A stretch of 64,000 nt of DNA from Gemmatimonadetes bacterium SCN 70-22 (GCA_001724275.1 MEDZ01000020.1:21885-85884); one strand, 5' to 3'. Counted from the stretch's first letter, positions 1 through 8,883 are shown. Program-made: numbers and translations. The notes: generated by a model not told the origin, from the letters alone.

Positions 1-232
1 GGGCCACGCCGTTCACGGCCACCTCGATCGGGAAGGTCACGAGGCGTTCCACCTCGATCGGCGAGAGGCCGGGCGCCTCCGCGAGCACGGCCACCTGCAC
101 GTTCGTCAGATCGGGGAACGCATCGACGCGGAGCGTGCGAAATGCCCACACGCCGCCGGCGACCAGCGCGAGCACCCCCAGGACGACGAGAACGCGGGCA
201 CGCACGGCCCACGCGACGAGCATGTCGATCAT
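1..232 (-). CDS. Heavy-metal RND efflux permease, N-terminal part (CzcA/CusA-like)
   Basis: Only the first 77 codons are inside the window; the gene runs off the left edge. They read as an N-terminal cytoplasmic stub, a first membrane helix and the VDAFPDLTNVQV and SPIEVERLVTFPIE stretches, which are typical of the start of CzcA-type heavy-metal RND pumps. Such pumps use the proton gradient to move divalent cations from the periplasm or membrane into an outer-membrane channel. It follows the adaptor gene by 7 bases and is therefore the last visible gene of a leftward czcI-like/tolC/adaptor/permease operon. The divergent CadC-type repressor and P1B-ATPase make Zn/Cd/Co/Pb the likeliest substrates, but the substrate-discriminating helix 4 is not in the window. 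Confidence 0.88.
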   Translation of the reverse strand, partial: MIDMLVAWAVRARVLVVLGVLALVAGGVWAFRTLRVDAFPDLTNVQVAVLAEAPGLSPIEVERLVTFPIEVAVNGVA

Positions 233-239
233 GGCAGTC

Positions 240-1511
240 TCAGTCCACGTCCTTGAGCGACGCCTTGGCGAGCTCGGACTTGAGGGTGAAGGCCCCGCGT
301 ACCACCAAACGGTCGTCTGCACCGAGCCCGCTCACCACGGCGACGCGCCCACCCGCGGGCCCCGCGCCGGCCAGCCCTGGGGCGAGCTCCACGGCCCGCC
401 GCTCATAGGTGCGGGGGCCCACTTCGACGAACACGTACCGATCGGGCCCGTCGGTCACGATCGCGCTCGAAGGGACGGTGAGCGACTGCACGGTCGTGGC
501 CCCACCACCCCGAAGCTGCACCGTGGCGAACATCCCGGGCTTGAGCGACCTTCCCGTATTCGCCACCGAGATGAGCGCCTTCGCGGTGCGGCGCTCGGGA
601 TCGAGCACGTCGCTCACGCGCGTGACGCGGCCCACGAAGGGCGCCTGCGGAGCGCCGGCCGCGAGGATCGAGGCGCCCTGGCCAACGTGCACCGCGGGGA
701 GCGCGCGCTCCGGCACGTCGGCGGCGACGTTGACGACGGAGAGGTCGGCGATCTTGTAGAGTGGTGTCCCCGCCTCGACCGCCTGGCCCGCGAGCGCGCT
801 CGCCTCCACGATGCTCCCGGCGAACGGCGCCGGGATCCGAAGCAGCGCCTCGGGGACCCCGCCCGACTCGAGCCGTCTGATGGCGGTCTCGCTCGCGCCC
901 AGCAGCACGAGGCGGCGCCGGGCCGCGTCGAGCAGGGCCTGCGCGCCCTCGGCGTCCGCGGTGCCACGGAGCAGCACGAGGCGCCGCTGCGCCTGCAAGA
1001 CATCGTTCTGCGCCGTCGCGTACGCGGGGCTCTGCACGAGTGCTACGACCTGCCCCGCACCCACCCGGTCGCCCGGCACCGCGAGCAGGCGCTCGAGTCG
1101 TCCGCCGGTCCGCGGCGACACGTAGGCGACGCGGGCGGGGTCGAACTCCACCTGCCCCGGCACCTGGAGCCCGCCGCCGGCGGCGCTCAGGGCCTCCGAC
1201 CGCGGAGCCTCGACGAGGATGCCCGCCGTGCGGAACGCGACCTCGCCGAGCGTCACTCGCGCGGCGCTCTCCTTCGCCCCTTCACCCGCCTTGGCATCGC
1301 CGGCCTCCCGCTTCTCGCCGGTCTCGGCTCCGACGGTCGCTGCGACCGCCGCACCTGCGCTCTTGGTCTCCTCGTGCCGTGTGGTGGGCTTCTCCTCGTT
1401 CCTCCCCGAGCACGCGGTGGCGAGGATGAGGGCAACGGCGAGGACGACGGCGGGTCGGCAGCGCGGCCGGCTGATGGGCTCGGGCATCGGGGCGTGGGTG
1501 TCAGCGATCAT
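240..1511 (-). CDS. RND efflux periplasmic adaptor (CzcB/CusB-like)
   Basis: Membrane-fusion protein expected to link the RND pump to the TolC-type channel. The N-terminus has a hydrophobic stretch ending in ATAC, a likely lipoprotein signal, then a Lys/Glu/Ala-rich linker. The body has the usual lipoyl/hairpin/beta-barrel order: PGQVEFD, then SPRTGGRLERLLAVPGDRV, a coiled-coil segment around QNDVLQAQRRL, a second lipoyl half and a barrel ending with VVRGAFTLKSELAK. The start at 1511 overlaps the upstream TolC stop by 11 bases. An in-frame ATG at 1487 is an equally plausible start and sits closer to the signal sequence. It is separated from the permease by 7 bases, so it is operonic. Confidence 0.88.
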   Translation of the reverse strand: MIADTHAPMPEPISRPRCRPAVVLAVALILATACSGRNEEKPTTRHEETKSAGAAVAATVGAETGEKREAGDAKAGEGAKESAARVTLGEVAFRTAGILVEAPRSEALSAAGGGLQVPGQVEFDPARVAYVSPRTGGRLERLLAVPGDRVGAGQVVALVQSPAYATAQNDVLQAQRRLVLLRGTADAEGAQALLDAARRRLVLLGASETAIRRLESGGVPEALLRIPAPFAGSIVEASALAGQAVEAGTPLYKIADLSVVNVAADVPERALPAVHVGQGASILAAGAPQAPFVGRVTRVSDVLDPERRTAKALISVANTGRSLKPGMFATVQLRGGGATTVQSLTVPSSAIVTDGPDRYVFVEVGPRTYERRAVELAPGLAGAGPAGGRVAVVSGLGADDRLVVRGAFTLKSELAKASLKDVD

Positions 1512-2901
1512 CGGCGACCCGGCCAGCGCCGGACTCCGTCGTGAAGGTGGCGGTAGCGGCGGACGAGGGCGCGCCGGACAGGAGATCAGCCAGGGCCGAG
1601 AGCGCGTCGAGAGACGCGCGCGTGCGCTCGATCTCGGCGCGTGAGAGCGCCCGCTCGAAGTCGAGAAGGTCGAGCAGGGAGATGTCCGACGTGCGATACG
1701 CGGCGAGCGCGCTCTCGCGCTCCTCGCGCGCCGCACGCAGAAGCGTGGCGTCGAATGAGGCCGCGCGACGACGCGCCGCTTCGTAGCGCGCACGGGCCGC
1801 TGCGAGCGCAGAGCGAACGCTGAGCGCCGCGGCCTGGCGCGCGGTGCTCGCGACGACGGTCTGTTGGTCCGCGGCGGCAAGGGCCGCGCGATTGGCGCCG
1901 CTGGCGGTGAAGGGCAGGGTGACGCCCAGCGACAGAACGGGCCCGATCCCGGGCCCGGTGTCGCCCTCTGGGCCGATGCGCTGCACGCCCGCTGACGCGG
2001 AGAACGCAGGACGCTGCTGCGTCAGCAGGAGTCGGCGCTGGGCCGCAGCCTGCGCGACCCGTGCGTCCGCGAGCCGTACGTCGGCCGCGGTGGCGATGAG
2101 CGCCTCGATCGACGGCGCCTCGGGCAGTCGCGATGCGACGGTCAGCAGGGCGCCGAGGCCCGCTGCGCTGCTGCCAAGGGAATCGACCGCGGACGTCGCG
2201 ACGCGAACCGCTGCGGAGTCGCCACCGGCGAGACCCACGAGCGTGATCGCGGCCGTCTCGATCTCGGTCTCGGCCGTCGCGCGGTCGCTCTGCACGCGGA
2301 GTCGCTCCGTCCGCAGCCGGAGGACGTCGATGTACCGCGCCTCGCCGACGGTGAAGCGCGCACGCACCGACGCCTCGGCAGACGCGAGTAGCGAGTCCTG
2401 TGCTGCCAGGCGCCGGACGATCGCACGCCAGCCGGCGGCGGCGTAGAGCGCGCGCGCCACCTCGGCGAGCGTCCGCCGCTCGCTGGCCGCGAGCGCGACT
2501 CGCGCCGTCTGTACCTCCGCCTCCCCGACCGCTCGCTCGCCGCGCCGACGGGCCGCGGAGAGGAAGTCCCGCGAGACCTCCAGGCGCGTGTTGCCGCGGT
2601 CGAGACGGCCGCTTCGCGCTCCCTCCGCCTCCAGCATGAGTGCGGCTTGTGGCGAGAAGCCAAGCGCATCTCGCCGCGCCTCCGCCGCGACGACCTCGGC
2701 CCGGCGGAGGGCGAGCTCCGGAGATGCCGCGAGGACCGCCGTGCGTAAGGATGCTGGGAGCAGAAAGGCGAGCAACGAGTCTGCGGCGCCAGTGGGCGCC
2801 GCAGGCACCGGGGTAGACGGTGTCGCCGGTGCTTGAGCCGAGGCAGACTGGCTGACCAACGTCAGGAGCGCCGCGAGAGCGGCGGAGGAGGGGAGTCGCA
2901 T
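1501..2901 (-). CDS. TolC-family outer-membrane efflux protein (CzcC-like)
   Basis: A 466-residue secreted protein starting with a clear Sec signal (LAALLTLVSQSASAQA). Two long Ala/Arg/Glu-rich repeats follow, with the helical periodicity of TolC-family channels; the second repeat ends with the YRTSDISLLDLLDFERALSRAEIE segment common near the C-terminal half of CzcC-type proteins. It should form the outer-membrane exit duct for the adaptor and RND permease encoded immediately downstream, with which it overlaps. The length is normal for the family. Gene order matches the second cluster at 37828-44137, so these are two independent czc-like operons in one window. Confidence 0.88.
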   Translation of the reverse strand: MRLPSSAALAALLTLVSQSASAQAPATPSTPVPAAPTGAADSLLAFLLPASLRTAVLAASPELALRRAEVVAAEARRDALGFSPQAALMLEAEGARSGRLDRGNTRLEVSRDFLSAARRRGERAVGEAEVQTARVALAASERRTLAEVARALYAAAGWRAIVRRLAAQDSLLASAEASVRARFTVGEARYIDVLRLRTERLRVQSDRATAETEIETAAITLVGLAGGDSAAVRVATSAVDSLGSSAAGLGALLTVASRLPEAPSIEALIATAADVRLADARVAQAAAQRRLLLTQQRPAFSASAGVQRIGPEGDTGPGIGPVLSLGVTLPFTASGANRAALAAADQQTVVASTARQAAALSVRSALAAARARYEAARRRAASFDATLLRAAREERESALAAYRTSDISLLDLLDFERALSRAEIERTRASLDALSALADLLSGAPSSAATATFTTESGAGRVADDR

Positions 2902-3082
2902 GTACGTGTGCGGGAGGCCAAGAGCGGAGCAGCGTTGGACCGGACGACCCGCCGACGCGTCGGGCGGACGGCGGTCTTGTTCCCCGGACGTGCGGGTCCG
3001 CTCGCGACATGCGCGTGCGGACCGGCTGGCTCAGGACGCCGACGCTCGAGGCGCCGATCATCGGCCGAGTCCCGGGGGGCGA

Positions 3083-3472
3083 TCAGCCCGCGACCGCGAC
3101 CGGCGGGCGGAGCTCGCGCTCGAGAGTGGGACTCGGCGGGATGATGCCGTCCACTCCGACGGGGCGCGTCGTGGTCGTGCCGACGACGCAAAGGGCCAAC
3201 GTTGGCGGGCACGTCAGCGCGACGGCATGGGTGCACGAGCACGGCGCGTGGCTCGACGCCGGAGCCGGTCCGGGCGGATTCGGCACGCGCGCCGGAACGG
3301 CCTCACGGGAGACGCGGTTCACGGCGACGGTTCCGGCCGGGTGCCTCTGCGTCGCGGGAGCCACTGCCTCTGTCCTCGCGTGCGCGGCCGCGCCGATCGC
3401 GACACTAGCCCCCTCTACCGCCGGCTCGGCGCACGCGACGCCCATCACCATCAGGAGCATCATGGCCACCAT
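3083..3472 (-). CDS. Small secreted protein at head of metal-efflux operon (CzcI-like by position)
   Basis: The proposed start gives a 129-residue product that begins with a Met-rich hydrophobic signal (VAMMLLMVMGVACA), with a Cys that could be a lipid-attachment site. The remainder is Pro/Ala-rich and contains one Cys/His cluster (HAPCSCTHAVALTCPP). No family is recognised. It lies about 180 bases ahead of the TolC-type gene on the same strand, the place occupied by the small periplasmic CzcI in czcICBA operons; a signal-bearing small ORF sits in the same place in the second cluster (37828-38214). The role as a metal-responsive periplasmic factor is inferred from position only. The start is uncertain, with several Met codons between 3472 and 3451 and a longer form from 3562. 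Confidence 0.5.
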   Translation of the reverse strand: MVAMMLLMVMGVACAEPAVEGASVAIGAAAHARTEAVAPATQRHPAGTVAVNRVSREAVPARVPNPPGPAPASSHAPCSCTHAVALTCPPTLALCVVGTTTTRPVGVDGIIPPSPTLERELRPPVAVAG

Positions 3473-3592
3473 TCGCCGGCTCGCGCGGAGCCGGTGCAAG
3501 GGGGACTGGACGCCTGTGAGGGTCGAGGGACGGGTCACGGGATCGCGAGGAAGCGCGGGCACGGTTGCGTCGGCGCCGCGGCATTGGTACGA

Positions 3593-3614
3593 TACCTGAA
3601 CACCTGCTCAGGTA
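3593..3614. promoter_or_regulatory. ArsR/SmtB-type operator palindrome
   Basis: The 22-base sequence TACCTGAACACCTGCTCAGG plus TA is an inverted repeat with 9 of 11 positions paired (outer arms TACCTGA/TCAGGTA). It has the size of the 12-2-12 operators bound by ArsR/SmtB/CadC repressors and contains the family's CA...TG core. It starts 36 bases upstream of the repressor ATG and sits between the leftward efflux operon and the rightward repressor-ATPase operon, so it could control both. Confidence 0.65.
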
Positions 3615-3628
3615 ATCAGGAACGTACG

Positions 3629-4117
3629 ATGCCGCCCTCGACTCCGCAATCCCGCCGCTCCGCCAAGCCCCACGCCCGTCCCGGCCGCGCCGACGCCGCG
3701 GTGCCCTCGCGGCCGGGACGACGGTCGACTTCGCTGTCGAAGCCGATCGCCGACCGCTCGGACCTCTGCGAGGTGCAGGTCGTCGACGCCGACAAGATCG
3801 CTCGTGCGCGCACGTCGCTACCGATTCCAGGGACGCTCACGGCGCTCTCGGAGATACTGCGGGCCCTCGGCGACCCGACGCGGCTGCAGATCGTGTGCGC
3901 GCTCGCGACCGAAGGCGTCGACGAGCTCTGCGTCTGCGACCTCGCGACGCTCGTCGGCGTGTCCGACTCAGCGGTCTCGCACTCGCTACGCACGCTCCGC
4001 CAGCTCGGCGTCGTGCGGTACCGCAAGGCAGGAAAGATCGCCTATTACACGCTCGACGACGCGCACGTCGGTGAGATGGTGCGCGAGGGGATCCGCCACC
4101 TCGAGAACGACCGCTAG
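3629..4117 (+). CDS. ArsR/SmtB-family metal-sensing repressor, CadC-like
   Basis: A 162-residue winged-helix repressor. After a basic, low-complexity N-terminal tail of about 40 residues comes a CadC-type metal site: Cys47 in SDLCEVQ, then Cys101 and Cys103 in ELCVCDL on the alpha-3 helix. These match the N-terminal and ELCVCD cysteines of staphylococcal CadC. The second N-terminal cysteine of CadC (Cys11) is replaced by Val here, so thiolate coordination may involve three Cys. Residues 105-150 are the recognition helix and wing (SDSAVSHSLRTLRQLGVVRYRKAGK). It should release DNA on binding Cd/Pb/Zn and so derepress the neighbouring ATPase and perhaps the divergent RND operon. The ATG is just downstream of an operator-like palindrome. 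Confidence 0.9.
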   Translation: MPPSTPQSRRSAKPHARPGRADAAVPSRPGRRSTSLSKPIADRSDLCEVQVVDADKIARARTSLPIPGTLTALSEILRALGDPTRLQIVCALATEGVDELCVCDLATLVGVSDSAVSHSLRTLRQLGVVRYRKAGKIAYYTLDDAHVGEMVREGIRHLENDR

Positions 4118-4168
4118 CAATCGCCAGGTGCTGCGAGCGGTGGATCGAACCAGATCAGGAGGACGGTC

Positions 4169-6346
4169 GTGAACGATGCGCGGGGTACTGGTATCGAGGA
4201 ACGGATCGGGACGCCGGCCGCCGGGGACGAGGAGACGCTCGACGTCCGCGTCGCGAACCTCGACTGCGAAAACGACGCGGCGAAGATCCAGCGCGCGCTG
4301 CGTGAGGTGCCGGGCGTCACCGACCTCACGGTGTACCCGAAGGCGGCGCGCGTAGCGGTCCGCTTCCAGGCAGATGCTGCCTCCGCCGACGCGCTGAAAG
4401 ACCGGCTTCGCGAGCTCGGGTTCCCACCGCAGGCGGCGGCCACGCTCCCCCAGGCCCCGCGCCCCTGGAAGAATCCGAAGGTCCTCACCTCCGCCGTGTC
4501 GGGGATTCTGCTCCTCGTCGGCTGGCTGCTCTCGCGCGGCGGCGCGGCCGAGGGCGTGACCACGACGGTCTTCGTCGCCTCGCTCCTGATCGGCGGCTAC
4601 TACTTCGCACGCGAGGCCCTCGAGGAACTCTTCGGCGAGGGCGAGATCGGCATCGAGCTGCTCATGACGGTGGCCGCCGTGGTCGCGACGATCATGGGCG
4701 AGCCGATGGAGGGCGCGATGCTCGCCTTCCTCTACTCGATGTCGGAGGCGGCCGAGGGGTACACCGGCGAGAAGACGCGGGCGGCGGTGAAGGCGCTGAT
4801 GGACCTCGCGCCCAAGACGGCGCTCGTGCGGCGCGACGGGCGGGAGGTCGAGCTCCCCGTGGAGGAGGTGCGCGTCGACGACGTCTTCATCGTGCGGCCC
4901 GGACAGTCGATGCCCACCGACGGCGAGGTGATCGTCGGCGCGTCCAGCGTGAACCAGGCCCCGGTGACGGGGGAGAGCGTCCCGGTGGAAAAGTCGGTCG
5001 GCGACGCGGTGTTCGCCGGCACCATCAACGGCGAGGGCTCGCTCGAGGTGCGTGCGACGAAGGCGTTCGCAGAGAACACCATCGCGCGCATCATCCACAT
5101 GGTCGAAGACGCGCAGGAGCGGAAGGGGAACAGCGAGCGGTTCATCGAACGCGTCGGCAAGCGGTACAGCCCGGCGGTGCTCGCCCTCGGCGTGCTCATG
5201 GCGGTCCTCCCGCCGCTCCTCACCGACGCGGCGTGGCGCGAGTGGATCACTCGCGCGACGGTCTTCATCGTCGCGGCCGCGCCGTGCGCCCTCGTCATCT
5301 CCATTCCCATCACGCTCGTCGCCGCCCTCGGCACAGGCGCGCGGAAGGGGGTGCTCATCAAGGGCGGCGTCTTCGTCGAGGAGCTCGCGAAGATCCGGGT
5401 GGTCGCGCTCGACAAGACCGGCACGATCACCCACGGCGAGCCCGAGGTCACGGACCTCGTCGCGCTCCCCGGCGCGCCCGTCCCGGCCGAGCACGCGCTC
5501 GCGGCCGCAGCGGGGGTCGAGTCGCGGAGCCAGCACCCGCTTGCCCGCGCGGTGCTTCGGCACGCCGAGTCGCGCGGCGTCGCGCCCGCCGCGATCACGG
5601 ACTTCCGCTCGATCACCGGCGCCGGGGCGGCGGCGCGCGTCGAGGGCGGGACCTCCGGCGAGGTGTTCGTCGGGAGCCCCACGCTCTTCGAGCGCGAGCT
5701 GGGTATCGCGCTGGACGGTGCGTCGGCGGACGTGTCCCGTTTTCAGGGCGAAGGGAAGACGGTCATCGTCGTCGGCGACGCGCGGGCCGCCTGGGCGCTG
5801 CTCGCGATTCGGGACAACGTGCGCCCCAATGCAGCCGCGGCAATCCGCGCGCTGCACGAGAGCGGCGTGCGTACCGTGGCAATGCTCACGGGCGACAACG
5901 CGCGCACCGCGGAGGCAATCGCTCGCGAGGTGGGAATCGACACCGTGCACGCCGACCTCAAGCCTGAGGACAAGGCGCGTATCGTCCGCGAGCTCGCGGC
6001 ACGGGACGGCCACGTCGCGATGGTCGGCGACGGCGTGAACGACGCGCCGGCACTGGCCGAGGCGAGCGTCGGTGTGGCCATGGGGGCGGCGGGCACCGAT
6101 GTCGCCCTTGAGACCGCCGACGTGGCTCTCATGGCGGATGACCTGGAGAAGCTCGTCTACGCGCTCCGGCTCGCGCAGCGCAACCAGCGGGTGGTGCACC
6201 AGAACCTCGCGCTCTCGGTCGTCGTCATCGGCGTGCTCGTGGTCGGCGCGGTCCTCGGCAAGTTCACGCTACCGGTCGCCGTGATCGCGCACGAGGTGTC
6301 CGAGTTCATCGTGATCGCGAGCGGACTCCGCATGCTGCGTGGCTAG
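4169..6346 (+). CDS. Heavy-metal P1B-type ATPase (ZntA/CadA-like) with APC motif
   Basis: A 725-residue cation-exporting ATPase. It has an N-terminal heavy-metal-associated domain (residues about 28-90) with NLDCENDA, that is one Cys rather than CxxC. A membrane region, the TGESVP actuator loop, the phosphorylated Asp415 in DKTGT, the SQHPLA motif and the MVGDGVNDAPALAEA hinge follow. The transmembrane metal motif reads Ala371-Pro372-Cys373 (APCALVIS), where most P1B pumps have CPC. GTG is chosen as start because AGGAGG lies six bases upstream. It is in tandem with the CadC-like repressor, 51 bases away. Export of Zn/Cd/Pb from the cytoplasm is the expected role; the altered motif leaves specificity open. 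Confidence 0.92.
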   Translation: MNDARGTGIEERIGTPAAGDEETLDVRVANLDCENDAAKIQRALREVPGVTDLTVYPKAARVAVRFQADAASADALKDRLRELGFPPQAAATLPQAPRPWKNPKVLTSAVSGILLLVGWLLSRGGAAEGVTTTVFVASLLIGGYYFAREALEELFGEGEIGIELLMTVAAVVATIMGEPMEGAMLAFLYSMSEAAEGYTGEKTRAAVKALMDLAPKTALVRRDGREVELPVEEVRVDDVFIVRPGQSMPTDGEVIVGASSVNQAPVTGESVPVEKSVGDAVFAGTINGEGSLEVRATKAFAENTIARIIHMVEDAQERKGNSERFIERVGKRYSPAVLALGVLMAVLPPLLTDAAWREWITRATVFIVAAAPCALVISIPITLVAALGTGARKGVLIKGGVFVEELAKIRVVALDKTGTITHGEPEVTDLVALPGAPVPAEHALAAAAGVESRSQHPLARAVLRHAESRGVAPAAITDFRSITGAGAAARVEGGTSGEVFVGSPTLFERELGIALDGASADVSRFQGEGKTVIVVGDARAAWALLAIRDNVRPNAAAAIRALHESGVRTVAMLTGDNARTAEAIAREVGIDTVHADLKPEDKARIVRELAARDGHVAMVGDGVNDAPALAEASVGVAMGAAGTDVALETADVALMADDLEKLVYALRLAQRNQRVVHQNLALSVVVIGVLVVGAVLGKFTLPVAVIAHEVSEFIVIASGLRMLRG

Positions 6347-6360
6347 GAGGCGTCGGCGTC

Positions 6361-7278
6361 GTGCTCCCCTACTTCGAGCAGCCGCAGGTTCACCTGGGAC
6401 CCGTGACGATCGCCGCCTTCGGCGTCATCGTCGCGGCGTCCGTGATGTTCGGCCTGTCGGCAGGGAGCCGCCGCTTCCGGGCCCTCGGGCTCGATGCTGG
6501 GCTCGCGGAGGGGTTCGCCTGGTGGGTGGTGGTGGGCGGCTTCCTCGGAGCGCACTTGCTCTCGGTGCTGTTCTACTTCCCGGAGAAGGTGGCGGCGAAC
6601 CCGCTGCTCCTCTTCAAGCTCTGGGAGGACATCAGCTCGTTCGGCGGCATCGTCGGGGGGTCGCTCGCTATCTGGCTCTTCCTGGGGCGTCGCGGGGCGC
6701 ACCTCGACGCCTCGACCCGATGGGCGTTCGTCGACGTGGCCGCTTACGTCTTCCCGATCTCCCTCATGATCGGGCGCATCGCGTGCGCGGTTGCCCACGA
6801 CCATCCTGGCACAGTGACGCGCTTCCCTCTCGCTGTGAGCCTCGAACGGCCCGAGGCGCGCGCCCATATCACGAGCGCCTATACGAACGCGGGCCGCGCC
6901 GCCGACCTGCCGCCCGCCAACGTGCTCGCCGGGCTCGGCTTCCACGACCTTGGCTGGTATGAGTTCCTCTACCTCGCCGGGGTGGTGGTGCCGGTGGTGC
7001 TCTTCCTCGCGCGGCGGGAGCGGCGCCGCGGCGTGCACCACCCGGGCACCTTTCTGGTCGCGTTCATCGCGCTCTACATGCCGGCCCGCTTCGCGCTCGA
7101 CGTCCTGCGCGTGAGCGACGTGCGCTACGCGGGGCTCACCCCGGCGCAGTGGGCTGCGCTCGCGGCGCTGGCGGCGCTTCCGGTGGTCCTGCGGCGGGTG
7201 CGCGCGCTGCCGCCTCGCCCATACGCTCCACGCGAGTCGGGTCGCGACGCGACCAGCTCCGGGGGCGCGGCTGCGTGA
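6361..7278 (+). CDS. Prolipoprotein diacylglyceryl transferase-like membrane protein (Lgt family)
   Basis: A 305-residue polytopic membrane protein with the Lgt architecture: FGVIVAASVMFGL near the N-terminus, a conserved EDISSFGGIVGG segment, and the signature arginine in LMIGRIACAVAHDHPG, where true Lgt has GRIGNFIN. The variant signature suggests a paralogue rather than the housekeeping enzyme. Lgt transfers diacylglycerol from phosphatidylglycerol to lipobox cysteines. It begins 14 bases after the P-type ATPase with AGGAGG overlapping that gene's stop, so it is co-transcribed with it. Lipoprotein-processing genes do occur next to Cd/Pb/Zn ATPases in resistance cassettes. A link to the lipoprotein-like adaptor or CzcI-like protein is inference. 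Confidence 0.78.
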   Translation: MLPYFEQPQVHLGPVTIAAFGVIVAASVMFGLSAGSRRFRALGLDAGLAEGFAWWVVVGGFLGAHLLSVLFYFPEKVAANPLLLFKLWEDISSFGGIVGGSLAIWLFLGRRGAHLDASTRWAFVDVAAYVFPISLMIGRIACAVAHDHPGTVTRFPLAVSLERPEARAHITSAYTNAGRAADLPPANVLAGLGFHDLGWYEFLYLAGVVVPVVLFLARRERRRGVHHPGTFLVAFIALYMPARFALDVLRVSDVRYAGLTPAQWAALAALAALPVVLRRVRALPPRPYAPRESGRDATSSGGAAA

Positions 7279-7399
7279 GCACGCGGCTCGAGAGCGAGGC
7301 GTGGGGCAACGACGTTCGCACTGCTCCTGGCGCGACTCCCCCTCGGGTGACAAGGGAACAACTCCGCGGTGGCGCTCGGCGCTCGCCAGCGCGAGAGCG

Positions 7400-7970
7400 C
7401 TAGCCGGTGTGGGGGAACACCGGCTTCGGGGCGCGCTTGAACTCCGTCGCGCGGGCGCGCGCGGGCACACGCTCGGAGACGCGGGCCTCGACCTCCAGCG
7501 CGCCTCGGTCTCCGGCGAGAGCTCGGGCGAACAGTTGGAGACGTGGAGCACGGGGTCGGCGTCGCGCTAGGTGAAGCCCAGCTCTCCCTCGTCCGTCTGC
7601 TCGGCCCAAGGTCCACTGACGGGGGCTTCTCGATCACTTCGCGCGGCACGCCGAGCGCGCCGGCGAGCTGCACGACCTCGGCCCTCAGGTGTTGCCGAGG
7701 AGCTCCAGGTCGGATCCCTCGTCCCCGCCGATGGTGAAGTAGCCGAGGGAGTGCTCCGTCGTGTTCTCGGTGCCGAGGACGAGGCCACTGAGGCGGGTCG
7801 CGAAGTAGCGGAGCTGGACGGCGCGCATGCGCGGCTTGATATTCGCCAGCGCGAGCCGCAGCCGCTCATCGTCCGGTGCGCGGCGCAGGTCGTCCGCGAG
7901 GCCACTCGTCTCCGCCTCCGCGTCCACGTGGGCGCGAAGTCGAGCGCGCGGCAGTCGACAACGGGAGCAG
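7400..7970 (-). pseudogene. nadE: nadE relic (NAD+ synthetase), multiply frameshifted
   Basis: Read leftward, three frames in succession spell an NAD+ synthetase C-terminal half. First comes NIKPRMRAVQLRYFATRLSG, then GLVLGTENTTEHSLGYFTIGG (NadE has LVVGTGNKSE...GYFTKYGD). After a frame change at about 7680 it reads QLAGALGVPREVIEKPPS, and after another at about 7632 AEQTDEGELGFT. A TAG nonsense codon at about 7570 replaces the usual Tyr after GFT, and a further frame change at about 7535 leads to ARATEFKRAPKPVFPHTG and a stop at 7400. At least three indels and one nonsense codon in a catalytic gene mark it as dead. The N-terminal ATP-binding half is missing. Confidence 0.8.
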
Positions 7971-7989
7971 CGCGACGACGAGCCGGGCG

Positions 7990-8340
7990 TGGTCTCCATC
8001 GAAATCGGCGAAGACCGAGGTCTTCTTCCCCTCGCACTCTTGGCCGTCGATCACGTTCATCTCCAGCGTCTTCTGTCCGCCATCGTAGGCGTCGACGCGG
8101 AACACAGGGACGTCCACGAAGATGTAGCGCTGGCCGAGGTTGTGCGCCACCCATCGGGAGCGCTCGAGGTTCGCCGCGATCTGGACGAGGCGGTAGTCGG
8201 CCGGCACCTTTGAGGGCCTGGACCGTCTGGTCGCCGAGCACGCTGTCCACGACAATGCCGTGGTGTGCCTGGAACCGGGCCACCGCGCCGGTCGGGTGGT
8301 GGGGCTCGTCAACGCGCTGCTCGATGCGCCAGACGAGAGC
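7990..8340 (-). pseudogene. L,D-transpeptidase (YcbB-like) relic
   Basis: Directly upstream of the nadE relic on the same strand, two frames spell the middle of a YcbB-type murein L,D-transpeptidase. RFQAHHGIVVDSVLGDQTVQ is a peptidoglycan-binding repeat. After a frame change at about 8215 the sequence reads PADYRLVQIAANLERSRWV and then LGQRYIFVDVPVFRVDAYDG, followed by a segment ending KKTSVFADF, which corresponds to the scaffold and entry to the YkuD catalytic domain. The catalytic domain itself is absent, because the sequence switches abruptly into nadE. The match was made by eye from family knowledge; a profile search of the spliced frames would settle it. Confidence 0.65.
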
Positions 8341-8458
8341 CCCGTGGCCGTCGTGCACCAGTGGGCCACCTCTGCAGCGAGCGTGGGGGGCGGGACGTCG
8401 TCGGACGCGACGGCAGCCGCCCAGCTCGAGCGAGTGAGCCCCGGACCTGGAGCGCTCC

Positions 8459-8824
8459 ATGCCGAATGCGTTCGGGAGCCTGGTACGGAAACGTCGGATG
8501 GAACTCCGCCTCAGCCTGCGCGAGTGCGCAGCGCGCGCCACGATGGATCCGGGGAACCTGAGCAAGATCGAGCGCGGGCGTGCCGCGCCGCCGCAGGATG
8601 CCGACGTGCTGGCCCGGCTGGTCGACGCTTTGGGACTGACGGGTTCCCCGGGCGCACAGCGGCTGCTCGACGTGGCGGCGACCTCGAACGGACGGATCCC
8701 GCAGGACATCGTGAGGAATGACGACGTGCTGTCCGCGCTGCCGCTGCTGCTCCGGGCGGTCAACGACAAGCTGCGCGACGGTGCACGCGCAGAGGCCCTC
8801 ATCGAGCTAATCAGGAATGCCTGA
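8459..8824 (+). CDS. XRE-family helix-turn-helix regulator
   Basis: A 121-residue protein whose first 70 residues form a Cro/CI-type HTH: FGSLVRKRRMELRLSLRECAARATMDPGNLSKIERGRAAPP. Helix 2-3 is LSLRECAARATMDPGNLSKIE. The C-terminal 50 residues are a small helical extension of unknown function. It stands next to a small unrecognised gene on the same strand and follows a stretch of decayed genes, a setting typical of an accessory or toxin-antitoxin-like control gene. No partner toxin is recognisable. Confidence 0.8.
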   Translation: MPNAFGSLVRKRRMELRLSLRECAARATMDPGNLSKIERGRAAPPQDADVLARLVDALGLTGSPGAQRLLDVAATSNGRIPQDIVRNDDVLSALPLLLRAVNDKLRDGARAEALIELIRNA

Positions 8825-8883
8825 CGATCCACTGATGGCGGGGCGGCCCGTGGTGTGAAAGGCAGCGGCTCTGAACTCGTGAC

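Noticed and set aside
3986..6199. A 737-codon minus-strand frame opposite the P-type ATPase
   Set aside because: His/Arg/Asp-rich antisense shadow; the plus-strand ATPase has all family motifs.
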